From the NCBI GenBank assembly GCA_038534135.1, contig JBCAXJ010000013.1:25488-89487 (forward strand): a DNA stretch of 64,000 nt. The letters are read 5' to 3'. The DNA comes from Thermohalobaculum sp038534135. Its GTDB lineage: Bacteria; Pseudomonadota; Alphaproteobacteria; Rhodobacterales; Rhodobacteraceae. Made by a program: the position numbers and the translations under genes. This document shows positions 35,434-43,675 of the stretch, piece by piece. The notes under the pieces are model-generated. The model did not search any database. It was not told the DNA's origin and was given only the letters and a program-made list of their open reading frames with translations. The first letter of the stretch is position 1. Every line of letters starts with the position of its first letter.

Positions 35434-35868
35434 CTAGAAAGCGAGTGAAGATTTAACGCGTGTAGGGTTAAAATTTACTAATCCAGCCTGCTCGGAATAG
35501 ACTGACTCAAAGGGGCCTGTTTGTAAAGCTTCTGGCTCAAACGTTGGACCCGTACGGACGAGAATGTTTCTGGCGAAATTGCTGCGTTCAGGAGATAGAT
35601 ACGAGCGTTGTGACTGTCTCACTCGCCAGTCCGAGCGACTGTCGAGAGTCTTGTTGCCGACATTGATGGTCGCTTTGTCCCCGGCACCCGACCTTAAGCC
35701 GATGCTTTGCATCCAGAGTGCCTGAAAAATCACGTCAGATGTTCGGTCAGAACCCATGTTGACGCGGCGTGCCCGAATGTTTGCGATTGGGCAGATCACC
35801 TGAGGGCGTAAATCGATACTGAGAGGGTTTAGAGCGAGACTACTCGTAAGCCTCAAGACTAGGCACAT
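35434..35868 (-). CDS. Hypothetical protein, doubtful
   Basis: A 144-codon open frame that overlaps the end of the zinc-ribbon-like gene by ten bases, an arrangement seen in coupled genes. Composition is mixed and polar, with an early hydrophobic part (MCLVLRLTSSLALNPL) that might be a leader. No family was recognised. It could be a diverged secreted protein, or a random frame. The coupling and length are the only support. Confidence 0.35.
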   Translation of the reverse strand: MCLVLRLTSSLALNPLSIDLRPQVICPIANIRARRVNMGSDRTSDVIFQALWMQSIGLRSGAGDKATINVGNKTLDSRSDWRVRQSQRSYLSPERSNFARNILVRTGPTFEPEALQTGPFESVYSEQAGLVNFNPTRVKSSLAF

Positions 35869-36392
35869 TCGAAGTCCAAGGCCGGGTAATCTGCGTTGAT
35901 CTCCTCACCTACAACTATCCTGATCCACGTGAAAAGATCGCTTCGCCGATCAGAAAAGTCGTCAAAATCCTGATTGAAGAGATCGCTTGGATAATATGTG
36001 ATGATATCAACAGTTTTGGGTTCACTCGCTGATGAAATATATTGAACCGTCGCTTCATCTTCTCGTTCGCCATGTACGCTTGACGACATTTCGCATGCAA
36101 CTGGATCATAGCCATGAATGTCACTGTCAAACACGACAATGTTTTCTCCGCATCGAACGCAGTTCGCTCGGATTGGGCTGATCAGAGAAACTGATCTCCA
36201 AAGGTAAGCTGAAACTTCAAACTCCTTGTTTCCACATCTGCACTTCAGGCGGTAGCCAACTGCGATTTCCTCTCCATGCCCTCCATTGCCCAAACCAAGT
36301 TCTGGGCAATCTGGAGAAACAATACCTTTCAAGTGACTTGGCACGTGGCGCGAAAACCATTCGATCTGTTTATCTGTTTCCATTTCCGTCAT
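35859..36392 (-). CDS. Hypothetical protein with a zinc-ribbon-like Cys pattern
   Basis: A 177-residue protein. Residues about 48-95 hold LKCRCGNKEFEVSAYLW and later NCVRCGENIVVFD, giving C-x-C and C-x-x-C pairs separated by about 30 residues, as in a zinc ribbon. The rest is acidic with an aromatic C-terminal region (DIITYYPSDLFNQDFDDFSDRRSDLFTWIRI). GC is lower than the core. No homologous family was recognised. Composition is convincingly protein-like, so the gene is probably real. Confidence 0.6.
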   Translation of the reverse strand: MTEMETDKQIEWFSRHVPSHLKGIVSPDCPELGLGNGGHGEEIAVGYRLKCRCGNKEFEVSAYLWRSVSLISPIRANCVRCGENIVVFDSDIHGYDPVACEMSSSVHGEREDEATVQYISSASEPKTVDIITYYPSDLFNQDFDDFSDRRSDLFTWIRIVVGEEINADYPALDFECA

Positions 36393-36879
36393 CTATTCCA
36401 CTACCCAAGAAGGTCGTTCAATCCCTCATACGCGGATGTTTTCGCAGATCTTACACAGTTTCGCCAAGTCCCTTGAATGCCAAGGACATCAGAACGGCCC
36501 AGAATCCGAGCGTTCTGCTCGGATGACAGGTCTGTCCCGACACCCGCCGTTCGTTCACGAAAACCACGCGCATTGACCGACGAAATGCGTCAGATGACTG
36601 GTTTGAGCCCGATGTGACGAGTGTAGTGAATTGCGCTCTGTGTCTGCTTGTTGGATGCTCGGACCGAGGGGTCCGATTTCTTTCAGTGGCCACGCAATCG
36701 ATCAGCAAGAAACCTGACGAAGCGCAACACGAGACTATCTGCGGAGACATTGTCAGGCCAAACAGCAAAGACGCCGGGCGAAAATAGATCAACAGCCACG
36801 GGAACAACGCGAGCGATTGAGCATCGCGAAAATATTGAGAGGAATGACCCTAATTCCGAATACGAATAGCGAGGAGTTA
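36393..36879. other. 487-base gap without a supported gene
   Basis: No convincing reading frame. It contains motif copy B (36590-36610) and the leader of the following AT-rich gene. The inverted pair GGACC/GGTCC around 36662-36673 (GGACCGAGGGGTCC) is the only local structure noted. Confidence 0.55.
36590..36610. repeat. Intergenic motif copy B
   Basis: Begins TCAGATGACTGGTTTGAGCC, the second of three similar 21-base segments in gene-free gaps (see 33291 and 41153). Confidence 0.4.
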
Positions 36880-37461
36880 ATGCCTAGTAATAATGAAAAT
36901 ACTTATCTTTATAAGGCTTGTCATAGTCTTCTGAGGAATATTAAAGGAGATAGATCAGCGTCTGAAATCGACGCAATTAATTATTGTCGATCGATTATTA
37001 TAGATCTTCCTTTCGCACTAAAGATAATTTTCGATCAATCTCGAGATTACAAGATTCGTTGTTCCTGCGTCGTTTACTCTAGGCGCTATTGTCGCGTGCT
37101 ACAGTCGGCGATAAGAATTGCAACTACTGCTTCGCTGGATAGATCAAAATATGTGCGCTATCGAGCCTACGAACTATTTGCCTGTTCTCAGCACCCGGAG
37201 TGTATTCAGTTAATTTCTAATTCTACGGAGTTATATAATGATCAGCTCAGCCTCAAGTATGCTAGTGCTGCAATCGACTCGATTAAGTCAAAAAATATAA
37301 ATTATTTTATAGATCACAAGCACACGGGGCGTTCTTTTCTCAAATACACATTCTTGTCTACCACTGATCTTGCAAGTGAATTTGGACGCGAATGGTTCTC
37401 TGAAGCTGTTTCGCAGGTTGCCGAGGTGGAGCGTATAATGAGGAGTCTTTCAGATTCTTGA
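36880..37461 (+). CDS. AT-rich hypothetical protein, helical
   Basis: A 193-residue protein in clearly AT-richer DNA than the core, with many ATA, TTA and AGA codons. GAGGAG lies five bases before the ATG at 36880; TTG 36817 and ATG 36844 are alternative in-frame starts. The sequence is mostly helical with a HEAT-like look in SKYVRYRAYELFACSQHPECIQLI and LSLKYASAAIDSIKSKN. No family was recognised. Codon use suggests recent acquisition. Immunity or defence roles are possible for such lone genes, but nothing in the sequence shows it. Confidence 0.65.
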   Translation: MPSNNENTYLYKACHSLLRNIKGDRSASEIDAINYCRSIIIDLPFALKIIFDQSRDYKIRCSCVVYSRRYCRVLQSAIRIATTASLDRSKYVRYRAYELFACSQHPECIQLISNSTELYNDQLSLKYASAAIDSIKSKNINYFIDHKHTGRSFLKYTFLSTTDLASEFGREWFSEAVSQVAEVERIMRSLSDS

Positions 37462-38123
37462 AATAAAGGAGAACGTTCATCGGACGACTTCTACGAGTGG
37501 TAATCGGTCAGGTTCCAAGCTTTCGTATCTCACGACGAAACATGAAGCCCCGGGTCAACACGGGCGGCGTCCACTGGCTAATTCTCGCCGGAGCTATCGC
37601 TCGGACACCTTCAGGCATTGCTTCTTCGATGGGCCATCGAAACCCCGATTTTATAGTCAGGGCTGAGCGAAGTTCGTTCCCTGTGCCGAGCGGCAGACCT
37701 GTGGCCTCAAGAAACGCATCGACGGACGCGAAGTGCCGTCGCTCTTTCGTGACCGTCCGGTGAAGGCGCTCTGGCGCGGTTCCAAGGATCGCTGTTACGC
37801 TCCCCTGTGTCGAACCACAAACGTCCGGTCAGAGCCCTTACTTCTATGGGTCACAAGGTTACAGAAGGTAAGCCTCAAGGATAGACCGGACCTTCGCATG
37901 TGTCGGCCTGCTGGGATGTCCGCGCGATATTTGCAGCAATGTTGAGCACTCGTCAGCGTCAAGATACGTGCAATAGTTGAGCCAACACCAGCAGTCAAGT
38001 AGCGCTCGAAAACAGGGATCTGTTAATTCTCTATAGAACTCAGCAAAAGAACCACGCCGCGTTGACAATTACTAGGCGGGGTGCAAATTTCTGAGTCAAA
38101 TTTTGAACGAGGGACAGTCAAGA
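37462..38123. other. 662-base gap, possible relics and autotransporter leader
   Basis: No intact gene. On the minus strand a frame from 38068 to 37859 (69 codons, TTG start) reads RGSFAEFYRELTDPCFRALLDCW-type text that faintly resembles four-helix-bundle (23S rRNA IVS) proteins; it may be a relic. The right end holds a candidate promoter and the ribosome site of the autotransporter gene. Confidence 0.4.
38062..38090 (+). promoter_or_regulatory. Candidate promoter of the autotransporter gene
   Basis: A perfect -35 hexamer TTGACA at 38062-38067, a 17-base spacer, and AAATTT at 38085-38090 as a poor -10. The position, 34 bases before the ATG, is plausible. Confidence 0.35.
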
Positions 38124-41009
38124 ATGCATCGATGTGGAATTTCAACGCAGCCCAAAATATTAGACCATACCGTCGACGCTCAAGTGCCAACATGCAGGGC
38201 GATTGCTCGGGCAAGATATGTGCACAGTCAAACGGCTCTCCTCCGGGCCACATTGTTGGGTACGGTGTCGCTGGGCGCAGTGATGACAACCCAGCCGAAC
38301 ACCGCAAAGGCGCAATGCGTGAATTCTAGCGGAGCGGTGTCTTGCGGAGCCAATGATACGGATGGCTTTTTTGAGCCCGCCGGTGTCGGCAGTATAACCA
38401 TCGATGCCGGGATCACGGTTGACGATTCTGGCAATGGCGGGAACGGCGCTGTCGGAAGCAGTGGAAACGGAGTCTTCGAGATCGACGGCGGCGTGACAGG
38501 CGATATCGTCAACAACGGGACCGTTATTGCGACCATTGCAACCGTTAATCCGGGAGGCAGCGCAAGATTGGCGTTCGATATCGATGGTGTAATCGGAGGT
38601 CGGTTCTTCAATACAGGCACGATCTTGGGCAGAAATACCATCAGCACGGATGAAATCCTCGGCGGATTCGTCAATCTTGGTACAATAACTGCGATAAATA
38701 CATCCAGCGTCTTATCTGTTGGTACTGGTGAAGTAAGCGGTGGATTTCTCAACAATGGAACTATCACAGCATTTTCGACTGGCTCTCTTGCCGACGGCGT
38801 GAACATCCGTAACGTCGTTGGTGATTTTACAAACAATGGTACGATTACAGCAAGTGCAATAAATAGTCCTATAGTCACTGCGATCGTGACCCGGAAAATC
38901 TCTGGAAATTTCACGAATACAGGAATGGTCAAGTCAATTGCGGAAGGCGACTCAAGAGCAGTTCTAACATCGGACGTATCTGGAAACTTCACCAACACGG
39001 GTACGATTACTGCACTGTCAGCGCTCAGCAGCCGCGCTACCGGAGTCGAAACTGATAACATTGGAGGTAACTTCACCAACAGTGGGACGATTACCGCGAC
39101 AGGGCCAGCCACTGGGTCGCGAGCCGTAGAAACTGATAACATCGGCGGCAATTTCACCAACACTGGGACGATCGCTGCAACGACGCGTGGTGGGACCGCA
39201 GTCGAGGCAGGCAGAATCACGGGGAACTTTATCAACAGTGGCTCGATCACTGCATCGAATACTGGAGGCGCTGCTGAAGCTGTTCGCGTAGCTTCGATTG
39301 CCGGGCGTCTTTCGAATTCGGGGACGATTTCTGGTACCACAAATGCCATCCGTGTTACGGGTCTGGCAAACACAAATATTGAAAATTCTGGCATAATAAA
39401 CGGAAATATTGTAGTCAGCGATGGTACGAATACATTCAATAACAATATTGATAACTTTGGCTTAATAAAAGGAAATATTGTAATCAGCAATGGTACGAAT
39501 ACATTCAATAACTTAGCTGGCGCATTGTTCGAAGCTGGCGCAAATGTCGATCTCAACTTTGGATTGCTAACCAATGATGGCACTTTGTCGCCAGGCGGTA
39601 CGGGAACGGTGCTGACGTCGACGTTTGATGATTTTGTTCTCGTTCAGAATGCCGGTGGGAGCCTGGCGATTGACCTGGACGGTGCGGCAGCGACCTCTGA
39701 TCGGATCAATGTAACAGGCAACGTCAGACTGGCGGGCAAGGTCGTTATTAATCTTCAGAATCCAGTATTGGGTCCGCAGCGGTTCACGATCCTGACTACA
39801 GAGCTTACAGGCACGGACAACGGATTGACCCTTGCCGCCAGCCCGGTTCTTCAGGCAAATCTGCACACATTCGATGGAAACAACGAAGTTGTGATCACAA
39901 CCGACCTCGATTTCAGCGCTCCGGGCGCCGGCTTGAATGATAATCAAACGAACCTTGGAGAAAACCTGAACGCAGCCAAAGCTGCTGGTGGTGGCGGATT
40001 GACGACATTGCTCGACGCCGTGATCGAGGGCACTGTGGCGCCTGGCTCTTTGACGACGGTTCTCGATCAACTGGGAGCAGAGAGCTTCTTGAACACAGAA
40101 ACCTCGGCGCTGTTTGGGGCTTTGGGCTTTGCCGATAACCTGCTGAGCTGCGAGGAAGCTGGTGGCGCTTATGCCGCGGTTGCGGAAGGCCAATGCGTCT
40201 GGTTGCAACCACAAGGGCGGATTCTTGATCGCGGGACCACAACGGCGAACATCGGGTTTGAAGAGGAGATCGTTGGCCTTTCCGGCGGCATGCAGTTCGA
40301 AGTCTCGCCGAATTGGCATGTCGGCTGGGGTTTTGGCTACGAGACCGGTGATCTGGAAACTGATGCCGGCGTGAATGTTGGAGTGGATCGGATTCAGGCT
40401 GGTCTTGCGGCGAAGTACACCTCTGGCCCGCTGTTGTTCGCGGGCTCACTGTCTGGCGGAACCAGCAACAATGGCATCGACCGGGCTATCCCGTTTCTCG
40501 GGCTGACGGCGACATCGCAATCGGATATTCCGTTCATCAATGCTGGTTTTCGGGCAGCTTACTTGTTTGATCAAACGAGTTGGTATCTCAAACCGACTCT
40601 CGATCTTAACCTGACCTATCTGGATCGGGATGCAGCCGTTGAGACAGGTGGCGGCGTGGCGAACCTGGTTGTGGCGGGCGATGAGGCGCTGTTCTTTTCA
40701 GCCTCACCATCGATTGAACTGGGTCACAACGCTACGGTGGGCAGCAGCATGGCTCGGGCCTATGTAAACGCGGGCGTTACTGTCTTTTCGGATGACGATC
40801 ATGCAGCCTTGGCGAGCTTTGCAGCAGCACCTGCCGGGACAGGCGCCTTTGCTGTTTCAAGCGAACTTGATCAGGTGTTTGGCGATGTCGAGGCAGGCGT
40901 GACGCTGTTCGACATTGAGGATGTCGATATGACGCTGAGGTACATCGGCCAGTTCTCGGACGATACTCAGATCCATCAAGGGCAACTCAGAGCGAGTATC
41001 AAATTCTGA
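38124..41009 (+). CDS. Autotransporter (type Va) with repeat-rich passenger
   Basis: A 961-residue outer-membrane autotransporter. A long signal peptide (about residues 1-57) ends in AKAQC. The passenger (about 58-620) is a Gly/Asn/Thr-rich beta-helix with repeated GNFTNTGTITA-like units. A transition follows (AESFLNTETSALFGALGFADNLLSC) and a C-terminal beta-barrel (about 680-961) with alternating strands ends in Phe (IKF), as expected for Bam-inserted barrels. ATG 38124 has GAGGGA upstream; a TTG at 38103 is also open. GC of the passenger is lower than the barrel. The function is likely adhesion or surface display; no protease or lipase motif was seen. Confidence 0.87.
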   Translation: MHRCGISTQPKILDHTVDAQVPTCRAIARARYVHSQTALLRATLLGTVSLGAVMTTQPNTAKAQCVNSSGAVSCGANDTDGFFEPAGVGSITIDAGITVDDSGNGGNGAVGSSGNGVFEIDGGVTGDIVNNGTVIATIATVNPGGSARLAFDIDGVIGGRFFNTGTILGRNTISTDEILGGFVNLGTITAINTSSVLSVGTGEVSGGFLNNGTITAFSTGSLADGVNIRNVVGDFTNNGTITASAINSPIVTAIVTRKISGNFTNTGMVKSIAEGDSRAVLTSDVSGNFTNTGTITALSALSSRATGVETDNIGGNFTNSGTITATGPATGSRAVETDNIGGNFTNTGTIAATTRGGTAVEAGRITGNFINSGSITASNTGGAAEAVRVASIAGRLSNSGTISGTTNAIRVTGLANTNIENSGIINGNIVVSDGTNTFNNNIDNFGLIKGNIVISNGTNTFNNLAGALFEAGANVDLNFGLLTNDGTLSPGGTGTVLTSTFDDFVLVQNAGGSLAIDLDGAAATSDRINVTGNVRLAGKVVINLQNPVLGPQRFTILTTELTGTDNGLTLAASPVLQANLHTFDGNNEVVITTDLDFSAPGAGLNDNQTNLGENLNAAKAAGGGGLTTLLDAVIEGTVAPGSLTTVLDQLGAESFLNTETSALFGALGFADNLLSCEEAGGAYAAVAEGQCVWLQPQGRILDRGTTTANIGFEEEIVGLSGGMQFEVSPNWHVGWGFGYETGDLETDAGVNVGVDRIQAGLAAKYTSGPLLFAGSLSGGTSNNGIDRAIPFLGLTATSQSDIPFINAGFRAAYLFDQTSWYLKPTLDLNLTYLDRDAAVETGGGVANLVVAGDEALFFSASPSIELGHNATVGSSMARAYVNAGVTVFSDDDHAALASFAAAPAGTGAFAVSSELDQVFGDVEAGVTLFDIEDVDMTLRYIGQFSDDTQIHQGQLRASIKF
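38690..39530 (+). repeat. Passenger repeats of the autotransporter
   Basis: The encoded text has at least seven units of about 20-30 residues with the core G-N-F-T-N-[TS]-G-T-I-T-A. At DNA level, 39402-39443 and 39471-39512 are 42-base direct repeats with two mismatches and a 69-base period (23 codons), pointing to recent duplication. Such repeats form beta-helix coils and can change number by slippage. Confidence 0.75.
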
Positions 41010-41152
41010 GCCTTGGCTTCTGTTCAGCTTTCTCACTCATCATTGGATGTTCCAGTTTCGCTATTTTACAGCCGAACTTCCGAGATGATAGGTCAGGCCG
41101 AGACGACAGAACCGCCGCTAACGACGGTTATTCGTGAACTCGAGCACTTTAC

Positions 41153-41173
41153 TCAGATGACGGCTTTGTCCCC
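41153..41173. repeat. Intergenic motif copy C
   Basis: Begins TCAGATGACGGCTTTGTCCC, the third and most diverged of three similar segments in gene-free gaps (see 33291 and 36590). Confidence 0.35.
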
Positions 41174-41230
41174 GACCGCCGACATAAGTCTAGAGAATGA
41201 GCGTTGTCGCTCAACCGCATACAAAGTGTC

Positions 41231-41251
41231 CGGGCGCCTGAGCGGCGCCCG
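41231..41251. terminator. Terminator-like hairpin
   Basis: CGGGCGCC, loop TGAGC, GGCGCCCG: a perfect 8-bp stem between the convergent autotransporter and DUF2852 genes, just after the DUF2852 stop on the minus strand. Confidence 0.6.
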
Positions 41252-41264
41252 TCTCGATCTCTCC

Positions 41265-41642
41265 TCAGGATGCCGGTTCGGGTGTTGACCCGCCGTCGCG
41301 GCGTTCGGTCATGAACTGGTCGAACTCGGCCTTGTCCTTGGCGGCACGCAGGCGACCTAGGAAGCCTTCGAAGGCGCCTTGTTCGTCTTCCAGGCGGCGC
41401 AGAGTCTCGTCGCGGTACTCGTCAAACGCGGTGTTGCCGGTTTGCCGCGCGCTTTTGCGCCAGAAAGATTTCTTGGTCTTTGAACAGCTCATGCGTCCAC
41501 TCCATATCATGTAGCCAAGGATGATCAGGCCGAGCGGCCAGGCGAGGATGAAGGCCAGCACCATCGTGGCGATCCAGGCACCACGGCCCCATTCGTCCAG
41601 TTTCGCCTCTGCATCGGTCAGCCATTGGGCGATGCGTGACAT
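41265..41642 (-). CDS. DUF2852 family membrane protein
   Basis: A 125-residue protein with one hydrophobic helix (AWIATMVLAFILAWPLGLIILGYMIW), a basic loop, then an acidic helical tail with TAFDEYRDETLRRLEDEQGAFEGFLGRLRAAKDKAEFDQFM. This matches the DUF2852 family, common in alphaproteobacteria. The start at ATG 41642 follows a GGGAAC-like site; a frame 13 codons longer is open. Function unknown. Confidence 0.85.
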   Translation of the reverse strand: MSRIAQWLTDAEAKLDEWGRGAWIATMVLAFILAWPLGLIILGYMIWSGRMSCSKTKKSFWRKSARQTGNTAFDEYRDETLRRLEDEQGAFEGFLGRLRAAKDKAEFDQFMTERRDGGSTPEPAS

Positions 41643-41750
41643 TGTCGTTCCCTCTTCGATGTAAATGTTTTTCACATTCACATATTTGGGTGAGGTGCCT
41701 CATCTGGTCAAGTGAGAAACCCCACAAAAACGCAAAAAGCCGGATGGGCC

Positions 41751-42377
41751 TCAGCTGTCGGGGAGAATCCCCAGGCCTCTCAGATAGATAGCGGCCCCGG
41801 CCTCGAGCAGCTCTTCGGCGGCAATGGGGGCCCGGCTGCGCGTATCCTCGCGTCCGAAAAGCTCGGAGATGCCATGGCACATGGCCCAGATGTGGTAGGA
41901 CATCATGTGAATGGGCGGGCGTTCCTGTGCCGGCATGTGGCGGACGAGACCTTCGCAGACCCGGTAGAGGACGGCGAACGCCCGGTCCCCAGCGCGCGGC
42001 ACGTCCGGCCCGGTTTCAGAGCGGGCTGCGAACATCGCGACGAAATACGATCGTTTGGTGCGGGCGAAGTCGAGATAAGCCGCTGTGACAGCTTCGAACG
42101 CGCGCATCGGGGACGGCCCGCCGCTGTCGAACGCCGCTTCGAGCCGGTCGGCGAACAGCTCGAACCCGGTGCGGGCGACCTCGTCGAGCAGCGCATCGCG
42201 ATCCTTGAAATGGCGGTAAGGCGCTGCGGGGCTGACGCCTGCCGCGCGCGCGGCTTCCGAGAAGGTGAAGCCGTTCGGACCCTTGTCGGCGATCAGGCCG
42301 AGCACCGCGGTGACGAGCGCCTCGCGCAGGTTGCCGTGGTGATAGCCGCGCCTGCCTTTTCCCTCGCGTTCCGCCAT
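41751..42377 (-). CDS. TetR family transcriptional regulator
   Basis: A 208-residue repressor. The N-terminal helix-turn-helix is clear: HHGNLREALVTAVLGLIADKGPNGFTFSEAARAAGVSPAAPYRHFKDRDALLDEVA. The C-terminal ligand domain belongs to the TetR_C_33/WHG-type (LDFARTKRSYFVAMFAA, then HIWAMCHGISELFG). The ATG at 42377 fits the family; the upstream open frame is antisense or leader. Its target is not clear; the nearby secreted protein and DUF2852 genes are candidates. Confidence 0.92.
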   Translation of the reverse strand: MAEREGKGRRGYHHGNLREALVTAVLGLIADKGPNGFTFSEAARAAGVSPAAPYRHFKDRDALLDEVARTGFELFADRLEAAFDSGGPSPMRAFEAVTAAYLDFARTKRSYFVAMFAARSETGPDVPRAGDRAFAVLYRVCEGLVRHMPAQERPPIHMMSYHIWAMCHGISELFGREDTRSRAPIAAEELLEAGAAIYLRGLGILPDS

Positions 42378-42423
42378 GGGGGGGAGGTAGCCGAGGGCCG
42401 GGGCAATGGCAATCGCGCCGGCG

Positions 42424-42840
42424 TTACTGCGTGCCAGTCGTGCTGGTTGTGCCGCTGGCGGAATCGGAGGATGCGGCCGCGACGCCGATCGCCACGCCCG
42501 CCGCGATAACGGCGGCACCGGATATTCCGGCAGCAGCGATGGTCCCGGCTGAAAGACCGAGGGCTCCGGACGCCAGGCCACCTGCGGTCGGCACGGCCGA
42601 GCCAAGGATCTGGGCAATGCCCGGGGCTGCGGGGGCGGAGGCCAACGGAAGGATCTCGCACAAGGTGTCTTCGCACGAGAGGTATTCGCCCTCGTCCAGC
42701 GTCACCACCTCGCCGTTCTGAAGCTCAATTTCGATCGCGCCAGAATCGAGCCATATCTGCACGTCCTGTGCGTGCACGTGGAGCGGCACAAAGATCATCA
42801 AGAGCGCCATAAAGGGCGCAGTAACACGCAAGCCAGTCAT
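42424..42840 (-). CDS. Small secreted or membrane hypothetical protein
   Basis: A 138-residue protein: signal peptide (GLRVTAPFMALLMIFVPLHVHA, cut before QDVQ), a short acidic part (IWLDSGAIEIELQNGEVVTLDEGEYLSCEDTLCEILPL) with two Cys that could pair, then a Gly/Ala-rich hydrophobic stretch (residues about 80-125) and a Ser/Thr tail. No family was recognised. It runs in the same direction as the TetR gene. Confidence 0.62.
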   Translation of the reverse strand: MTGLRVTAPFMALLMIFVPLHVHAQDVQIWLDSGAIEIELQNGEVVTLDEGEYLSCEDTLCEILPLASAPAAPGIAQILGSAVPTAGGLASGALGLSAGTIAAAGISGAAVIAAGVAIGVAAASSDSASGTTSTTGTQ

Positions 42841-42925
42841 CGGATCACCCGTGGTTTTAGCCCCTCAAACGCCATTCTCCGGCAAATTCGGATCTGGCGC
42901 AAGCGGTGAAGATATTCTGGCGGCG

Positions 42926-43576
42926 TTAGAACTTGCCATATTTCAGGTAGGCCTGCTGCGGATCCATACCGCCGCGGATTGCCGAACGAATGGCGCTTTC
43001 CGTGGCGATGTCGGTCTCGGCGGCCTCGAGGATCTCGGTGACCTGAGATTTTGGGATCCGGACCAGACCGTCGCGGTCGCCGACCATGTAGTCACCGGGC
43101 GCGATGGCGACCTCGCCGATGCGGATGGGGACGTTGACTGCGGCGGGCAGCCACCAGCCAACGATGTCGCGCGGCGTGAAGCCTGAACACCAGGTCTGAA
43201 AATCGATCTTGAGCAGGAAGTCCGCATCGCGGATCATGCCGTCCGCGATCGCGCCGCGCACGCCCTTGTCCTGCAGCGTTTCGGCGGACAGCTCTCCCAT
43301 ATGTGCGACCGTGCCGTCGTTCGGTTGGTTGGTCCAGATGTGACCGTGCGGACACTGCGAGAGCAGCCCGGTCCAGGCGAGCAGCGTTTCGTGTGCATCA
43401 GCGGTCGGGTCGACCTTGCCGAGGATTGTGAAGGCAGGGCCTGCCATCGCCCGCTCCGGGATCAATGGGCGCAGGCGCGGCGGCAGCGTGAAGTCGCGCA
43501 GGCCCATCTTGCGCATCACATCGTGCAGCACGCCGGTATAGCACTTGGCAAGGCGGTCGCTGATCTCGTCGGTCAT
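42926..43576 (-). CDS. RraA-family aldolase/demethylmenaquinone-methyltransferase-like protein
   Basis: A 216-residue member of the RraA/HMG-aldolase family. The fold is shown by DRLAKCYTGVLHDVMRKMGL, MAGPAFTILGKVDPT, and the acid-binding motif GVRGAIADGMIRDADFLLKIDF, followed by VNVPIRIGEVAIAPGDYMVGDRDGLVRIP. Plain RraA regulates RNase E; related enzymes cleave 4-hydroxy-2-oxoacids. Because it follows altronate/galactarate-type dehydratase genes, an aldolase role in sugar-acid catabolism is more likely. GGGAGA lies before the ATG at 43576; the longer frame enters the 43595-43672 hairpin. Confidence 0.83.
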   Translation of the reverse strand: MTDEISDRLAKCYTGVLHDVMRKMGLRDFTLPPRLRPLIPERAMAGPAFTILGKVDPTADAHETLLAWTGLLSQCPHGHIWTNQPNDGTVAHMGELSAETLQDKGVRGAIADGMIRDADFLLKIDFQTWCSGFTPRDIVGWWLPAAVNVPIRIGEVAIAPGDYMVGDRDGLVRIPKSQVTEILEAAETDIATESAIRSAIRGGMDPQQAYLKYGKF

Positions 43577-43594
43577 GCTCTTATCTCCCAAAAG

Positions 43595-43672
43595 TGCCCG
43601 TCCGCACGTCGCTGCCGCCGCCCGCCCCCACCCGCCCACCGGCGCGCAGCGGCAGCGACGTGCGGACGGGCA
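43595..43672 (-). promoter_or_regulatory. Long perfect intercistronic hairpin (24-bp stem)
   Basis: Two perfect 24-base inverted arms (43595-43618 and 43649-43672) enclose a 30-base C-rich loop. The left arm starts TGCCCGTCCGCACGTCG and the right arm is its exact reverse complement. It lies three bases after the stop of the uxaA-like gene and 18 bases before the rraA-like ATG, leaving the ribosome site free. It may act as a terminator, an mRNA stabiliser or an RNase III site that uncouples the two genes. No other copy was seen in the window. Confidence 0.75.
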
Positions 43673-43675
43673 GGA

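Noticed and set aside
36451..36807. A 118-codon minus-strand frame in the gap near motif B
   Set aside because: No ribosome site, no family pattern, and it overlaps the repeat motif and leader region.
38690..39530. Possible CRISPR-like repeat array
   Set aside because: The repeats keep an open frame, encode beta-helix units and have no constant repeat-spacer pattern.
38228..39583. A 451-codon minus-strand frame rich in Val, Pro and Ile
   Set aside because: Antisense of the autotransporter passenger repeats; the repeated VPLLVKLP pattern only mirrors the Asn/Thr/Gly repeats.
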